Source: Roseiarcus sp963721905
GTDB lineage: Bacteria; Pseudomonadota; Alphaproteobacteria; Rhizobiales; Beijerinckiaceae
DNA length: 64,000 bases
Assembly: GCA_963721905.1 (NCBI GenBank)
Contig: CAVRMF010000019.1
Coordinates: 186,001 to 250,000, forward strand
Direction: 5' to 3'
Part shown: piece after piece, positions 7,846-17,176 of the stretch
Layout of the letters: each line of letters opens with the position of its first letter
How positions within the stretch are numbered: position 1 is the stretch's first letter
The notes under the pieces: generated by a model
The model's database searches: none
What the model was told of the DNA's origin: nothing
The model's input: the letters and a program-made list of their open reading frames with translations, nothing else
Translations under genes and position numbers: made by a program

Positions 7846-9003
7846 ATGAGCCTCAACAACTTTCCGCGCGGCCGCACTGCGATCGTCGCCGGCGCCACCT
7901 ACGGGATCGGCGAAGCGCCGGGATACGATTCGCTCGATCTGGGGGCGCTCGCCAGCCTGAAGGCGCTCGACATGGCGGGGCTGCAGCCCAAGGACGTCGA
8001 CGGCCTATTCATCGTTCTGCCGAACGACCCTTTTTCCCACCTCTCGATGGCGCAATACTTCGGCATCCATCCGAAAGTAATGGATAACAACCGCACCGGC
8101 GGATCGTCCTTCCAAAATCACGCGCACTACGCAGCGCTCGCGCTCGCTGCCGGCGAGTGCGACGTCGCCCTGATTGCTTACGGAAGCAATCTGCGGACTT
8201 CGGCGGGCAAGTTTGCGTCCACACTGCGGCCGTCTATTTATCAGGCTCCATATAAGCCGATGATTCCGGTTTCGGCCTATGCGCTCGCCGCAGCCAGGCA
8301 CATGCATCAGTTTGGCACCACCCGCGAGCAGCTAGCCGAGGTTGCCGTCGCCGCCAGGGCCTGGGCCAACCTCAATCCGGACGCGTTCGCCAGGGGTCCG
8401 CTCGCCGTCGGCGACTGTCTCGCGTCCCGAATGATTTCGGACCCGCTGACGAAGCATGATTGTTGCCTTGTAACCGATGGCGCGGCGGCGGTCGTCATGA
8501 CTCGAGCTGACCGCGCCAAAGATCACGCGCGCCGGCCCGCCTATCTGCTCGGGGCCGGATCGGCGACGACGCATTCCGAGATCGCCTCGATCCCCGACCT
8601 CACTGTGACCGCGGCCGTCGACTCTGGAAAACGCGCTTTCGCGCACGCCCGCGTCAAGCCCTCCGACATCGACGTCGCCGAGCTCTACGACGCGTTTACG
8701 ATCACCACAATTCTCTTTCTGGAAGATTTGGGATTTTGCCCAAAGGGCGAAGGCGGACGGTTCGTCGAAAAAGGCGGGATCGCTCCGAAGGGAAAGCTCG
8801 CGGTCAACACGAACGGCGGCGGTCTCTCTTGTGTCCATCCCGGCATGTACGGGCTGTTCACCATGGTCGAGGCGATGGAGCAGATCATGGGGCTGGCGGG
8901 CGAACGTCAGGTCGCCGATGTTGAGCTTGCGCTATCGCACGGCAACGGCGGCGTGCTCTCGAGTCAAGCGACGCTTATCCTCGGTTCGGAGTCGACACTA
9001 TGA
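7846..9003 (+). CDS. Thiolase-like protein (SCP2/Ltp2 type), partner of DUF35
   Basis: A 385-residue thiolase-fold protein starting at ATG 7846, five bases after the DUF35 stop. Recognisable parts are the N-terminal core (DVDGLFIVLPND), GGSSFQNHAHYAALALAAGECDVALIAYG, and a C-terminal NTNGGGLSCVHPGMYG. At the place of the thiolase nucleophilic cysteine it has GGSS, and the late Cys-x-Gly is HGNGG. It is therefore unlikely to be a condensing thiolase. Related SCP-x/Ltp2 proteins with DUF35 partners act as retro-aldolases on acyl-CoA side chains. I infer a CoA-thioester role; the substrate is unknown. Confidence 0.8.
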   Translation: MSLNNFPRGRTAIVAGATYGIGEAPGYDSLDLGALASLKALDMAGLQPKDVDGLFIVLPNDPFSHLSMAQYFGIHPKVMDNNRTGGSSFQNHAHYAALALAAGECDVALIAYGSNLRTSAGKFASTLRPSIYQAPYKPMIPVSAYALAAARHMHQFGTTREQLAEVAVAARAWANLNPDAFARGPLAVGDCLASRMISDPLTKHDCCLVTDGAAAVVMTRADRAKDHARRPAYLLGAGSATTHSEIASIPDLTVTAAVDSGKRAFAHARVKPSDIDVAELYDAFTITTILFLEDLGFCPKGEGGRFVEKGGIAPKGKLAVNTNGGGLSCVHPGMYGLFTMVEAMEQIMGLAGERQVADVELALSHGNGGVLSSQATLILGSESTL

Positions 9004-9295
9004 TTCTGGGCGCCAACTCCGCCGGGGTACGAGGCTCGAGACACATGACGACGATAAACTCCGCAACCTCAGTTCTCCCGCGACCGAGCAAACCTACGCG
9101 CGAAGGACGCTATGTTTTATGCCTAGGCGTGGGGCCCGGTCATGACCCGATGGATCGTGGCCAGCTGGATGCCGAAAGCCGGGGAACCGGGTCTCGATTT
9201 TCAGTTTTGTCGAATGCAAGCCATGCGCGTCGACCGCGAATTGACGCGCGCCATTGCGGACGAATAGATCGTCGGCGCATTGGGGCTCGGAACTC

Positions 9296-10153
9296 ATGAC
9301 CGCTGACGAACTTGTCGCGCTGTTCGACCTCGAGCCGTCGGGCGAGGATCGGTTCGTCGGCCATTCGCCCAACAACGGCTGGAAGCGCGTCTTTGGCGGC
9401 CAGGTGCTGGCGCAGGCGCTGATAGCGGCGGAGCGCACGGTCGCCGGCCGCGAGCCGCATTCCCTGCACGCCTATTTTCTGCTTGCCGGCGATCCGCGCG
9501 AACCGATCCTATTCGAGGTCGAACGGGTGAGGGACGGCCGCAGTTTCACGACCCGGCGCATCGTCGCCCGGCAGCGGGGCGAGGCGATCTTCGTCATGAC
9601 CGCCTCGTTCCGTGTCAAGGAGCCTGGTTTCGACCATTTCGCACCGATGCCCAAGGCGCCGCCGCCCGAGGACTGCCCCGATCCGCGCGAGGCGATCGAG
9701 TTGCTCGAGGGTCCGGCCCGTTTCCGCATGAAGGGCATGCTGGACACGACCTGGCCGATCGACTTCCGACCGACCGATCTCAGTCGCTATACGCCCGGCG
9801 CCCGGGTCGAGCCTCGTCAGACCCAGTGGGCGCGAATCGGCGAACCTCTGCCGGATGACCCGGCCCTGCACCGCGCCGCGCTTCTCTACCTGTCAGACAT
9901 GTGGCTGCTCCAAACCGCGCTCGGCGCGCATGGGCGCTCGATCTACGACAACCGAATCCAGATCGCGAGCCTGGATCACGCCCTCTGGTTCCATCGGCCC
10001 GCGCGCGCCGACGACTGGCTGCTCTATGCCCAGGACAGTCCCAACGCCAGCGGCGCGACCGCTCTCGTTCGCGGACTTTTCTATGCGCGGGACGGCGCGC
10101 TGATCGCCAGCGTCGCCCAGGAAGGGCTCCTCCGGCAGCGCCGTGATGGTTAG
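9296..10153 (+). CDS. tesB: Acyl-CoA thioesterase II (TesB family)
   Basis: A 285-residue double-hotdog protein that hydrolyses medium- and long-chain acyl-CoA to free acid and CoA in the cytoplasm. Typical features are GWKRVFGGQVLAQAL near residue 29, HSLHAYFLLAGD, DGRSFTTRRIVARQ, and the second hotdog with LSDMWLLQTALGAHG and SLDHALWFHRPARADDWLLY. The start ATG 9296 precedes the conserved N-terminus directly. It lies about 290 bp downstream of the thiolase-like gene, in a region with no other gene. Confidence 0.9.
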   Translation: MTADELVALFDLEPSGEDRFVGHSPNNGWKRVFGGQVLAQALIAAERTVAGREPHSLHAYFLLAGDPREPILFEVERVRDGRSFTTRRIVARQRGEAIFVMTASFRVKEPGFDHFAPMPKAPPPEDCPDPREAIELLEGPARFRMKGMLDTTWPIDFRPTDLSRYTPGARVEPRQTQWARIGEPLPDDPALHRAALLYLSDMWLLQTALGAHGRSIYDNRIQIASLDHALWFHRPARADDWLLYAQDSPNASGATALVRGLFYARDGALIASVAQEGLLRQRRDG

Positions 10154-10283
10154 GCGATAAGGTCAAGAATTGGGCGCCTATTTGTTGGTCAGCTATCGCT
10201 CGAGCGTCGATTCGCTCCAATCCCGCTCGTGGGCCTGAGGGAAAACACCCGGATAAGCGCCTGTGGCCCCGATTCGTGGGGCG

Positions 10284-10299
10284 TGGCACGAGCCTTGTA
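10284..10299 (+). promoter_or_regulatory. Sigma-54 (RpoN) promoter of glnK-amtB
   Basis: TGGCACG at 10284-10290, four bases, then TTGTA at 10295-10299 matches the -24/-12 consensus TGGCACG-N4-TTGCA with one mismatch. It lies about 100 bp upstream of glnK. NtrC-activated sigma-54 transcription of glnK-amtB under nitrogen limitation is well established in proteobacteria. Confidence 0.8.
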
Positions 10300-10397
10300 A
10301 GGCGGTTATGGGCGGGGCGTGTTCGCGCTCCGACTTCACCGCACGAGGCGGCGCGGTCTTCAAAAGAGCTGCGGCGCGTCTAATTGGGGCGAGGCCA

Positions 10398-10736
10398 ATG
10401 AAAATTGTGATGGCGATCATAAAGCCGTTCAAGCTGGAGGAGGTGCGCGATGCGCTGACCGCCATCGGCGTGCACGGCCTGACAGTCACGGAAGTCAAGG
10501 GATACGGCCGGCAGAAGGGCCACACGGAAATCTATCGTGGCGCGGAATACGCGGTGAGTTTCCTGCCCAAGCTCAAAATCGAAGTCGCGGTCAACGCCGA
10601 CGTCGCGGACAAGGTCGTCGAGGCGATCGTTGCTGCCGCGCGCACCGGTCAAATCGGCGACGGCAAGATCTTCGTCTACGACCTCAACTCTGCGGTTCGG
10701 ATCCGCACGGGCGAAAAGGACAAAGACGCGCTCTGA
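10398..10736 (+). CDS. glnK: Nitrogen regulatory protein P-II (GlnK)
   Basis: A 112-residue PII signal protein. It begins MKIVMAIIKPFKLEEVRDAL; the T-loop carries Tyr51 in EIYRGAEY, the uridylylation site; the B-loop contains TGQIGDGKIFV. PII proteins sense ATP/ADP, 2-oxoglutarate and, through uridylylation, glutamine. It lies 42 bp before amtB, which identifies it as GlnK, the partner that blocks the ammonium channel when nitrogen is plentiful. A sigma-54-type promoter precedes it. Confidence 0.95.
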   Translation: MKIVMAIIKPFKLEEVRDALTAIGVHGLTVTEVKGYGRQKGHTEIYRGAEYAVSFLPKLKIEVAVNADVADKVVEAIVAAARTGQIGDGKIFVYDLNSAVRIRTGEKDKDAL

Positions 10737-10778
10737 CAACGCGCCCCCTTCTTTTTTCCAGATCGGAGTTCCGGAACT

Positions 10779-12308
10779 ATGAAACTGATGCGATTCATCT
10801 CAGGACTCGCGCCGACGCTGGCGATGAGCGCCTTCATCGGCCTCGTGGCCCCCGCGCCGACTTACGCTCAAACGGCCGCGCCTGCGACGACGGACGCGCC
10901 CGGCGCAGCGGCTCCAGCCGCCGCAGCTCCCGCAGCCGCTGCGCCCGCCGCTTCGGCAAAGCCTGCGCCTCCAGCTATTCCTGCCTGCGCGGCGGCCGTC
11001 GCCGCCATCCCTGAAACCGACAAATACGCGGCCGTCCCGGCGGTCCCGGCGGTCCTGACCAATTGCACGCCGAGCGGCGGCGACACGGCTTGGATGCTGA
11101 CCTCGGTGGCGCTCGTCCTGATGATGACGATCCCCGGTCTCGGGCTCTTCTACGGCGGCATGGTTCGCAAGAAGAACGTCGGCGACACGGTGATGACCAG
11201 CTTCGCTATCACCTGCCTTGTGACTGTGGTGTACGCCATCGTTACCTATTCGATGGCGTTCACCTCCGGCACGCCGTTTGTCGGCGGGCTCAGCCGCGCG
11301 TTCCTGCAGGGCATCCTCAGCGACATCAACAACGGCGGCATCGGCAATCCGAACCCGCTCGCGCCGACGATCCCCGAAACCGTCTACATGTGCTTCCAGA
11401 TGACCTTCGCGATCATCACGCCTGCGCTCATCGCCGGCGCTTACGCGGAGCGCATGAAATTCTCGGCCATGCTGTGGTTCATGGGCCTGTGGGCGATCTT
11501 CGTCTACGCCCCGGTCGCCCACTGGCTCTGGGGACCCGACGGCATTTTCAACTCGAGCAACGACCAGGCGTGGGTCAAGGTTCTCGACTTCGCCGGCGGC
11601 ACGGTCGTGCACATCAACGCGGGCATTGCGGGTCTCGTCGCTGCGATCATGCTCGGCAAGCGCCGCGACACGGGGCCGGGCCACAACATGGTCCTGACCT
11701 TCATCGGCGCGAGCCTCCTGTGGGTCGGATGGTTCGGCTTCAACGCCGGCTCCGCGGTCAGCGCCGGCGTGCAGGCCGGCATGGCGATGACCGTCACCCA
11801 GATCGCGACCGCGGTTGCGGCCCTGACCTGGATGTTCGTCGAGTGGATCCACCGCAGCAAGCCGACGGTCATCGGCATTGCTTCGGGCGCAGTCGCGGGC
11901 CTCGTCGCCATTACGCCTGCCTCCGGCTTCGTCGGTCCGGTCGGCGCGATCTGCATCGGCGTCGCCTGCGGCGTCGGCTGCTACTGGGGCGCGACCGGCC
12001 TCAAGCATGCCTTCGGCTATGACGATGCGCTCGACTGCTTCGGCGTCCACGGCGTCGGCGGCATGATCGGTGCGTTTCTGACCGGCGTGTTCGCGGTCCA
12101 GCAGTACGGCGGCACCGCCGGCCTTCTCGAGGGCAACCCCGGCCAGGTGATCAACCAGTGCATCGGCATCGCGACGGTCATTGTCTATGACGCGATCGTC
12201 ACCATCATCATTCTCGCCGTCATCAAGGCGGTGATTGGCCTGCGCGTCTCCGACGAAGTCGAGCGCGACGGCCTGGACCTCGCGCTGCACGGCGAGGTCG
12301 TCCAATAG
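10779..12308 (+). CDS. amtB: Ammonium transporter AmtB
   Basis: A 509-residue inner-membrane ammonium channel with eleven expected membrane helices. The signal peptide (about 1-30, ending TYA) is followed by an unusual Ala/Pro-rich stretch to about residue 75 and then the Amt core from GDTAWMLTSVALVLMM. The twin pore histidines are seen in VVHINAGIAGLVA and FGVHGVGGMIGAFL, and the signature region in FYGGMVRKKNV. The A/P-rich periplasmic extension is longer than in E. coli AmtB. It is co-transcribed with glnK and followed by two hairpins. Confidence 0.95.
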   Translation: MKLMRFISGLAPTLAMSAFIGLVAPAPTYAQTAAPATTDAPGAAAPAAAAPAAAAPAASAKPAPPAIPACAAAVAAIPETDKYAAVPAVPAVLTNCTPSGGDTAWMLTSVALVLMMTIPGLGLFYGGMVRKKNVGDTVMTSFAITCLVTVVYAIVTYSMAFTSGTPFVGGLSRAFLQGILSDINNGGIGNPNPLAPTIPETVYMCFQMTFAIITPALIAGAYAERMKFSAMLWFMGLWAIFVYAPVAHWLWGPDGIFNSSNDQAWVKVLDFAGGTVVHINAGIAGLVAAIMLGKRRDTGPGHNMVLTFIGASLLWVGWFGFNAGSAVSAGVQAGMAMTVTQIATAVAALTWMFVEWIHRSKPTVIGIASGAVAGLVAITPASGFVGPVGAICIGVACGVGCYWGATGLKHAFGYDDALDCFGVHGVGGMIGAFLTGVFAVQQYGGTAGLLEGNPGQVINQCIGIATVIVYDAIVTIIILAVIKAVIGLRVSDEVERDGLDLALHGEVVQ

Positions 12309-12315
12309 TGAGTCC

Positions 12316-12337
12316 CCCGGCGGCTCCGGCCGCCGGG
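12316..12337 (+). terminator. GC-rich hairpin after amtB
   Basis: CCCGGCGGC (12316-12324) pairs with GCCGCCGGG (12329-12337) around a four-base loop, 8 bp after the amtB stop. No T-run follows, so it may stabilise the 3' end or slow polymerase rather than terminate alone. Confidence 0.5.
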
Positions 12338-12357
12338 CTCCGTGTTCCTCCCGACCT

Positions 12358-12386
12358 TGGACGTCTTTCGGGGCGTCCATTTTTTT
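12358..12386 (+). terminator. Intrinsic terminator of glnK-amtB
   Basis: TGGACG (12358-12363) pairs with CGTCCA (12374-12379) and is followed at once by seven T residues (12380-12386), the layout of a Rho-independent terminator. Confidence 0.7.
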
Positions 12387-12532
12387 CGCGCGGGCGCGCC
12401 AGCAAAACCCTTTGGAACGCGCTAAAGGCGCTGCTGCGGCCCGTTAAGGTTAGGCGCGCATTAACTTGGCCCGCATAGTGTCCATGGAGGGGCGACGCGC
12501 GAGACTTCGCCGCACGGGCCGACGAGTGAGCC

Positions 12533-15055
12533 ATGCGTACGACGACCTTCTCGGTTTTCGATTATCTGCCCACAGCGCTGCGCGAGTTTCCGAAACGCCG
12601 AGCGGCCGAGATCCTGGGCCTCGGCGCGCTCGCCGGCGTCGGCGCGCTCGGCCTTGCGCTCCTCACCTGGTCCGTCGCCGATCCGAGCCTCAATCACGCG
12701 ACCAACGCGCCCATCCACAATCTGCTCCGCGCCCCGGGCGCGATCGCCGCCGACATCGTCATGCAGATGCTGGGGCTCGGCTCCATCGCCGCCCTTGCGC
12801 CGCCGGCCTTCTGGGGCTGGCGGCTCCTGACCGAGCGCCGGCTCCAGCACCCGCGGCTGAAGATCGGCCTCTATCTCGTCGGCGTCGCCGCGGCGTCGGC
12901 GCTGGCTTCGCTCCTGCCGGCGCCGGGAAGCTGGCCGCTGCCGACCGGGCTCGGCGGAGTCGCCGGCGACGCGATGCTTGCGCTCCCGCGCCGGCTGCTC
13001 TCCGGCGCGCCATGGGGGATGGCCGTGAGCGGCGCGGCCTTCGCGGCGCTCGCCATCCTGACGCTGGCGGCGGCCGCCGGCGTGGGCTTCGCCCATCGTC
13101 CGCAAGCCGACGACGGAACGCCGACCGCCAAAGCCGCGCGGACCCAGGCGCAGGCGCGCTTCGACGACGAGGAGGCGGAAGACGAGCCGAGCTTCGGCAT
13201 GGTCTCGATCGGCGCCGCGATCCACACCCTTCTCACCGTCAAGGCCGCGCTGCGCAGGCTTTTTCGCCGCCGCCCGGCATATGGGGCGAAGAGCGCGCCC
13301 GCCGCACTTCCGGGGCTTGCCGGGTCCCCTGCGCCGTGGATGTCGCTGCGCATCGACGAAGACCTCCTGAACAGGCCTGCCGACTTCGCTCCCCGCGCGA
13401 AGGGCGCGCCGCCGGCGCCCGGCCCGGGCGGGCTCCGCGTGGCGCCGGCCGCCGGACCGTTGAAGCCGGCCGCTCCTGTCCAGGCGAAGTTCGCATTCAC
13501 GCCGCGCGACGCCTGGATCATGCCGTCGATCACCATGCTCGCCGAGCCGAAGAAGTCCGTCGGCGCAAAAATCTCGCACGACGCGCTCGAGCAGAATGCG
13601 CGCCTGCTCGAAGGCGTGCTCGACGATTTCGGCGTCAAGGGCGAGATCGTCAACGTGCGCCCCGGGCCGGTCGTGACGCTCTACGAGCTCGAGCCCGCGC
13701 CGGGGATCAAGTCGTCGCGGGTGATCGGCCTCGCCGACGACATCGCCCGCTCGATGTCGGCCGTCTCCGCCCGCGTCGCGGTGGTGCAGGGCCGCAACGC
13801 CATCGGCATCGAACTGCCGAACCAGCGCCGCGAGATGGTGTACCTGCGCGAGCTCCTCGCCAGCGAGGACTTCGAGAAGTCGAAGCACCGCCTCGCCATC
13901 GCGCTCGGCAAGACCATCGGCGGCGAGCCGGTCATCGTCGACCTCGCCCGCATGCCGCATCTCCTGGTCGCGGGCACGACCGGCTCGGGCAAGTCGGTCG
14001 CGATCAACACGATGATCCTCTCGCTCCTCTATCGCCTCAAGCCCGAACAGTGCCGGCTCATCATGGTCGATCCGAAGATGCTGGAGCTCTCGGCCTATGA
14101 TGGGATTCCGCATCTCCTGACGCCCGTCGTGACCGATCCGAAGAAGGCGGTCATCGCGCTCAAATGGGCGGTGCGCGAGATGGAGGACCGCTACAAGAAA
14201 CTGTCGAAGATCGGCGTCCGCAATGTCGACGGTTTTAACGCGCGCGTCGTCGAGGCCAGGGCGAAAGGCGAGACACTGACCCGCACGGTCCAGACCGGCT
14301 TCGACCGCGAGACGGGCGAGGCGATCTACGAGCATGAGGAGCTCGAGCTCGAGGAGCTGCCCTATATCGTCGTCGTCGTCGACGAGATGGCGGACCTGAT
14401 GATGGTCGCCGGCAAGGACATCGAGGGCGCGATCCAGCGCCTCGCCCAGATGGCGCGCGCGGCCGGCATCCACATCATCATGGCGACCCAGCGTCCCTCG
14501 GTCGACGTCATCACCGGCACGATCAAGGCGAACTTCCCGACCCGCGTCTCGTTCCAGGTGACGAGCAAGATCGACAGCCGCACCATTCTCGGCGAACAGG
14601 GCGCCGAGCAGCTGCTCGGCCAGGGCGACATGCTCTACATGGCCGGCGGCGGGCGCATCATGCGCGTGCATGGTCCCTTCGTTTCGGACGCCGAGGTCGA
14701 GAAGGTGGTGGCGCACCTGAAGAAGCAGGGCTCGCCGGAATACCTCTACGCCATCCTCGAAGAGGACGAGACGGACGAAGACGACGAGGGTCCGCTGCCC
14801 TCGCCGGGCTCGATGGACGCCGACGAATTGGCCGACTACTACGACCGCGCCGTCAACATCGTGCTGCGCGACCGCAAGGTCTCGACCAGCTACATCCAGC
14901 GGCGGCTCTCGGTCGGCTACAACAAGGCCGCTTCGCTGGTCGAGCGGATGGAGAAGGAGGGCGTGGTCAGCCCCCCCAACCATTCCGGCAAGCGCGAGAT
15001 CCTGATCGGCAACGGCGTCGACCGCGGCGCGTTCGAGGATCTGGGCGAGGAGTGA
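12533..15055 (+). CDS. ftsK: DNA translocase FtsK
   Basis: An 840-residue septal DNA pump that clears chromosome ends and activates XerCD recombination. The N-terminus has about four membrane helices (residues 25-190) and a moderately long Ala/Pro-rich linker. The motor has Walker A GTTGSGKS near residue 480 and Walker B IVVVVDEMADLMM near 610, and the C-terminal gamma winged helix reads SYIQRRLSVGYNKAASLVERME. The ATG at 12533 directly precedes the membrane domain. The gene stands alone and is followed by a palindromic repeat. Confidence 0.95.
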   Translation: MRTTTFSVFDYLPTALREFPKRRAAEILGLGALAGVGALGLALLTWSVADPSLNHATNAPIHNLLRAPGAIAADIVMQMLGLGSIAALAPPAFWGWRLLTERRLQHPRLKIGLYLVGVAAASALASLLPAPGSWPLPTGLGGVAGDAMLALPRRLLSGAPWGMAVSGAAFAALAILTLAAAAGVGFAHRPQADDGTPTAKAARTQAQARFDDEEAEDEPSFGMVSIGAAIHTLLTVKAALRRLFRRRPAYGAKSAPAALPGLAGSPAPWMSLRIDEDLLNRPADFAPRAKGAPPAPGPGGLRVAPAAGPLKPAAPVQAKFAFTPRDAWIMPSITMLAEPKKSVGAKISHDALEQNARLLEGVLDDFGVKGEIVNVRPGPVVTLYELEPAPGIKSSRVIGLADDIARSMSAVSARVAVVQGRNAIGIELPNQRREMVYLRELLASEDFEKSKHRLAIALGKTIGGEPVIVDLARMPHLLVAGTTGSGKSVAINTMILSLLYRLKPEQCRLIMVDPKMLELSAYDGIPHLLTPVVTDPKKAVIALKWAVREMEDRYKKLSKIGVRNVDGFNARVVEARAKGETLTRTVQTGFDRETGEAIYEHEELELEELPYIVVVVDEMADLMMVAGKDIEGAIQRLAQMARAAGIHIIMATQRPSVDVITGTIKANFPTRVSFQVTSKIDSRTILGEQGAEQLLGQGDMLYMAGGGRIMRVHGPFVSDAEVEKVVAHLKKQGSPEYLYAILEEDETDEDDEGPLPSPGSMDADELADYYDRAVNIVLRDRKVSTSYIQRRLSVGYNKAASLVERMEKEGVVSPPNHSGKREILIGNGVDRGAFEDLGEE

Positions 15056-15522
15056 GGGGTGTTCAATTCCGTTCGCGAGTTCAATTGTTTCAGGGGCTTG
15101 GGCGTCTTTTTCTGTCGCGAAATCGGGCGACCCCAAAAGACCTCATCCTGAGGCGCCTCCTGCGGAGCAGGAGGCCTCGAAAGCCTGCCCTGAGCTTGAC
15201 GAAGGGGGCGGCTCGCGAGCGTCCTTCGAGGCCCTTTGCTTGTCGCAAAGGGCGCCTCAGGACGAGGCGGATGGGAGGCGCCGGCGCGAACTCCATGATT
15301 TCAAAGGCTTCCGGCGCCATTTGGGGTCCTTCGCCCGCGGGTCGGTTCCCTCGGACGGGCGCCGCGCCTAGACGCCTTTAGTCTTTCACATAGCGTCACT
15401 GTTAGATGAAATCTCCCTTCTTGTAGTTTCTGGTATACGGAACCATCCTCACATAGATCTTCGATTTACGCAAGAAAATGTCGATTGCGTGTCGGCAGCG
15501 GACGATAGGTCCGTTTAGACCG
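15056..15522. other. Intergenic region holding a palindromic repeat
   Basis: No gene is supported in these 467 bases. The first 220 are mostly the long palindrome annotated separately. The remainder (15370-15520) is more AT-rich and marks the change from the ftsK region to the IS-bearing accessory segment. Confidence 0.5.
15141..15267. repeat. Long imperfect palindromic intergenic repeat
   Basis: The outer arm CCTCATCCTGAGGCGCC (15141-15157) is mirrored by GGCGCCTCAGGACGAGG (15251-15267) with one mismatch in 17. Inside lie further complementary blocks, including GCCTCCTGC/GCAGGAGGC and CCTTCGAGG near 15220. This layout and wording are typical of mobile palindromic repeats scattered in Hyphomicrobiales genomes. 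Confidence 0.75.
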
Positions 15523-16236
15523 TTATTGCGCCTGTAACGAGGATTCCGTTCGCGTTGGGGCGGCGGTCCATGCGGCTTTGAGGCCGATGGCTTGAATGAG
15601 CTTGTCGAGATCGTCGACGACGCGCTGGTAGAGGCGGTCGAGTTGGGACCGGTGTTGGCTGTGGAGCCTGGCGTCGGCCTTGATGGGCGAGAGGAGGCCG
15701 GCGGTCAGCGGGGCGTAGACGCGTTCGAAGAGCTTCAGGAAGACGAGGCAGATCGAGTAGCCGTTGGGAAGGAGCCGGTAGCGGCGCGAGTGCGGCAGCT
15801 TTTCGACGAGGCCCTTGGCGCGAAGTTTTGAAAGATCGTAGCGCAGCGAAGCGAGGGTGTAGCGATCGGCGCCGGAGCCGAGGGCGTCGACGACTCTGGG
15901 GTGAAGTTCGGCAGTCGTGAAGCTGTTGCCGGCCGCGATGTGGCTGAAGCGCACGAGAGCGTGCATGAGCGCGAGTTGCCGCGGATTGTCGAGCTTAAGG
16001 CCGGGAATGCGCTTTCCGGCGGCGGTGATCGTCGGTTGCGCCAACTTTCGCAATTGCCCTCGATCAAGGAACGTCTCGACGATGTCCTGCTGCACGTTCA
16101 AGTAATTGTCGTTGATTGCCGAGAGGGTGGTGCGCAGGGCCGGCAGGTTGTCGACGGCCTTCCTGACGCCGTAATCGGTGACGTTGTTGGTCGAGGCCTC
16201 GGTGCGCAGGATCGAGGTGTGAGCGCGAATGCAATC
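15523..16236 (-). pseudogene. C-terminal half of an unknown winged-helix-like protein, cut by an IS21 element
   Basis: Reading from about CIRAHTSILRTE, the frame gives some 235 residues: ILRTEASTNNVTDYGVRKAVDNLPALRTTL, a segment rich in helices, then LASLRYDLSKLRAKGLVEKLPHSRRYRLLP, which looks like a winged-helix fold. The 45 residues read upstream in the same frame come from the IS end. The matching N-terminal half lies on the far side of the element, from 18874 to 19392. From memory, intact members are one protein of about 550 residues of unknown role. The middle portion appears lost. Confidence 0.65.
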
Positions 16237-16365
16237 TGCGATGGGGAAAGCAGCGACAATCAGGATGGCCTTTTGGCGGTCGCGGCGAAGGGATGATTGC
16301 CGCGGCGGGACGATAACGCAAGCGCTATTTTGTCTTGAGATGGTCTGATTGTCGCGGCGCGACAA

Positions 16366-17176
16366 TCAGCGTGATCCCTTGATTGTCGCGCGTGTCGGCG
16401 GGCGTCCCGCCCCGCGTGCCTGGTCGACGGCTTCCTTTCGCCGATAGCTGTCGACGTTCATTTCGAGGATCGTGGCGTGGTGCACGATGCGATCGATGGC
16501 CGCGAGCGTCATAGCTTGGTCGGAAAAGAATTCTTCCCCATTCGCCGAAGGGCTGGTTGGCGGTGATGAGCATGGATCGGCGCTCGTATCGCGCGCTGAT
16601 CAGTTCGAACAGAACGCTCGTCTCCGCCTGGTCCTTGGTGACATAGGCGAGATCGTCGAGGATCAGCAGATGATATTTGTCGAGTTTGGCGATCGCGGCT
16701 TCGAGTGCGAGATCGCGGCGTGCGATCTGAAGCTTTTGCACAAGGTCGGTTGTCCGGGTGAACAGAACGCGCCAACCCTTTTCGATCAAGGCCAAACCGA
16801 GCGCCGCCGCGAGATGGGATTTCCCGGCGCCGGGCGGCCCGAAGCACAAAAGATTGGCTCCCTTTTCGAGCCAGGCGTCGCCGGCCGCGAGCGCTTGCAC
16901 CTGCGCCTTCGAGATCATTGGCACAGCGGTGAAGTCGAACGTGTCGAGGGTCTTTCCCGGCGGCAATCGGGCTTCCTCCAGATGCCGTTCGAAGCGACGG
17001 CGGTTTCGCTCCACCATCTCCTGTTCGGCGAGGGCGGCCAGGAAGCGGGCTGCGGCCCAGCCTTCTTTGTCGGCTGTCGTCGCCAGGGCGGCCCAGATCA
17101 GCTTGATGCCGGGCAGTCGCAACTCGCTCAGCAGCAGGTCGATGCGAGCGGCGTCGATCTTGTCGGTCGCCTTCAT
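16366..17176 (-). CDS. istB: IS21 helper ATPase IstB, with one frameshift
   Basis: IstB is the AAA+ helper that remodels target DNA for the IstA transposase. Walker A is GPPGAGKSHLAAALG and Walker B LLILDDLAYV, with the sensor region SMLITANQPFGEW. After GEWGRI the frame is lost: the coding strand reads GAATTCTTTTCC at 16533-16522, and dropping one T from GAATTC restores GRIFSDQAMTLAAIDRIVHH and a normal end (ATIKGSR) at 16366. The 811-bp span is 270 codons plus one base. The start ATG overlaps the istA stop (ATGA). Confidence 0.85.

Noticed and set aside
6906..7898. A 330-residue ATPase reading the whole frame
   Set aside because: Only the C-terminal part resembles LivF; the rest is antisense to the DUF35 gene.
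10800..12380. Long open frame on the minus strand opposite amtB
   Set aside because: It is an Asp/Arg/His-rich shadow of the amtB gene with no domain.
12461..15136. 891-codon minus-strand frame opposite ftsK
   Set aside because: A shadow caused by high GC; ftsK on the plus strand is unmistakable.
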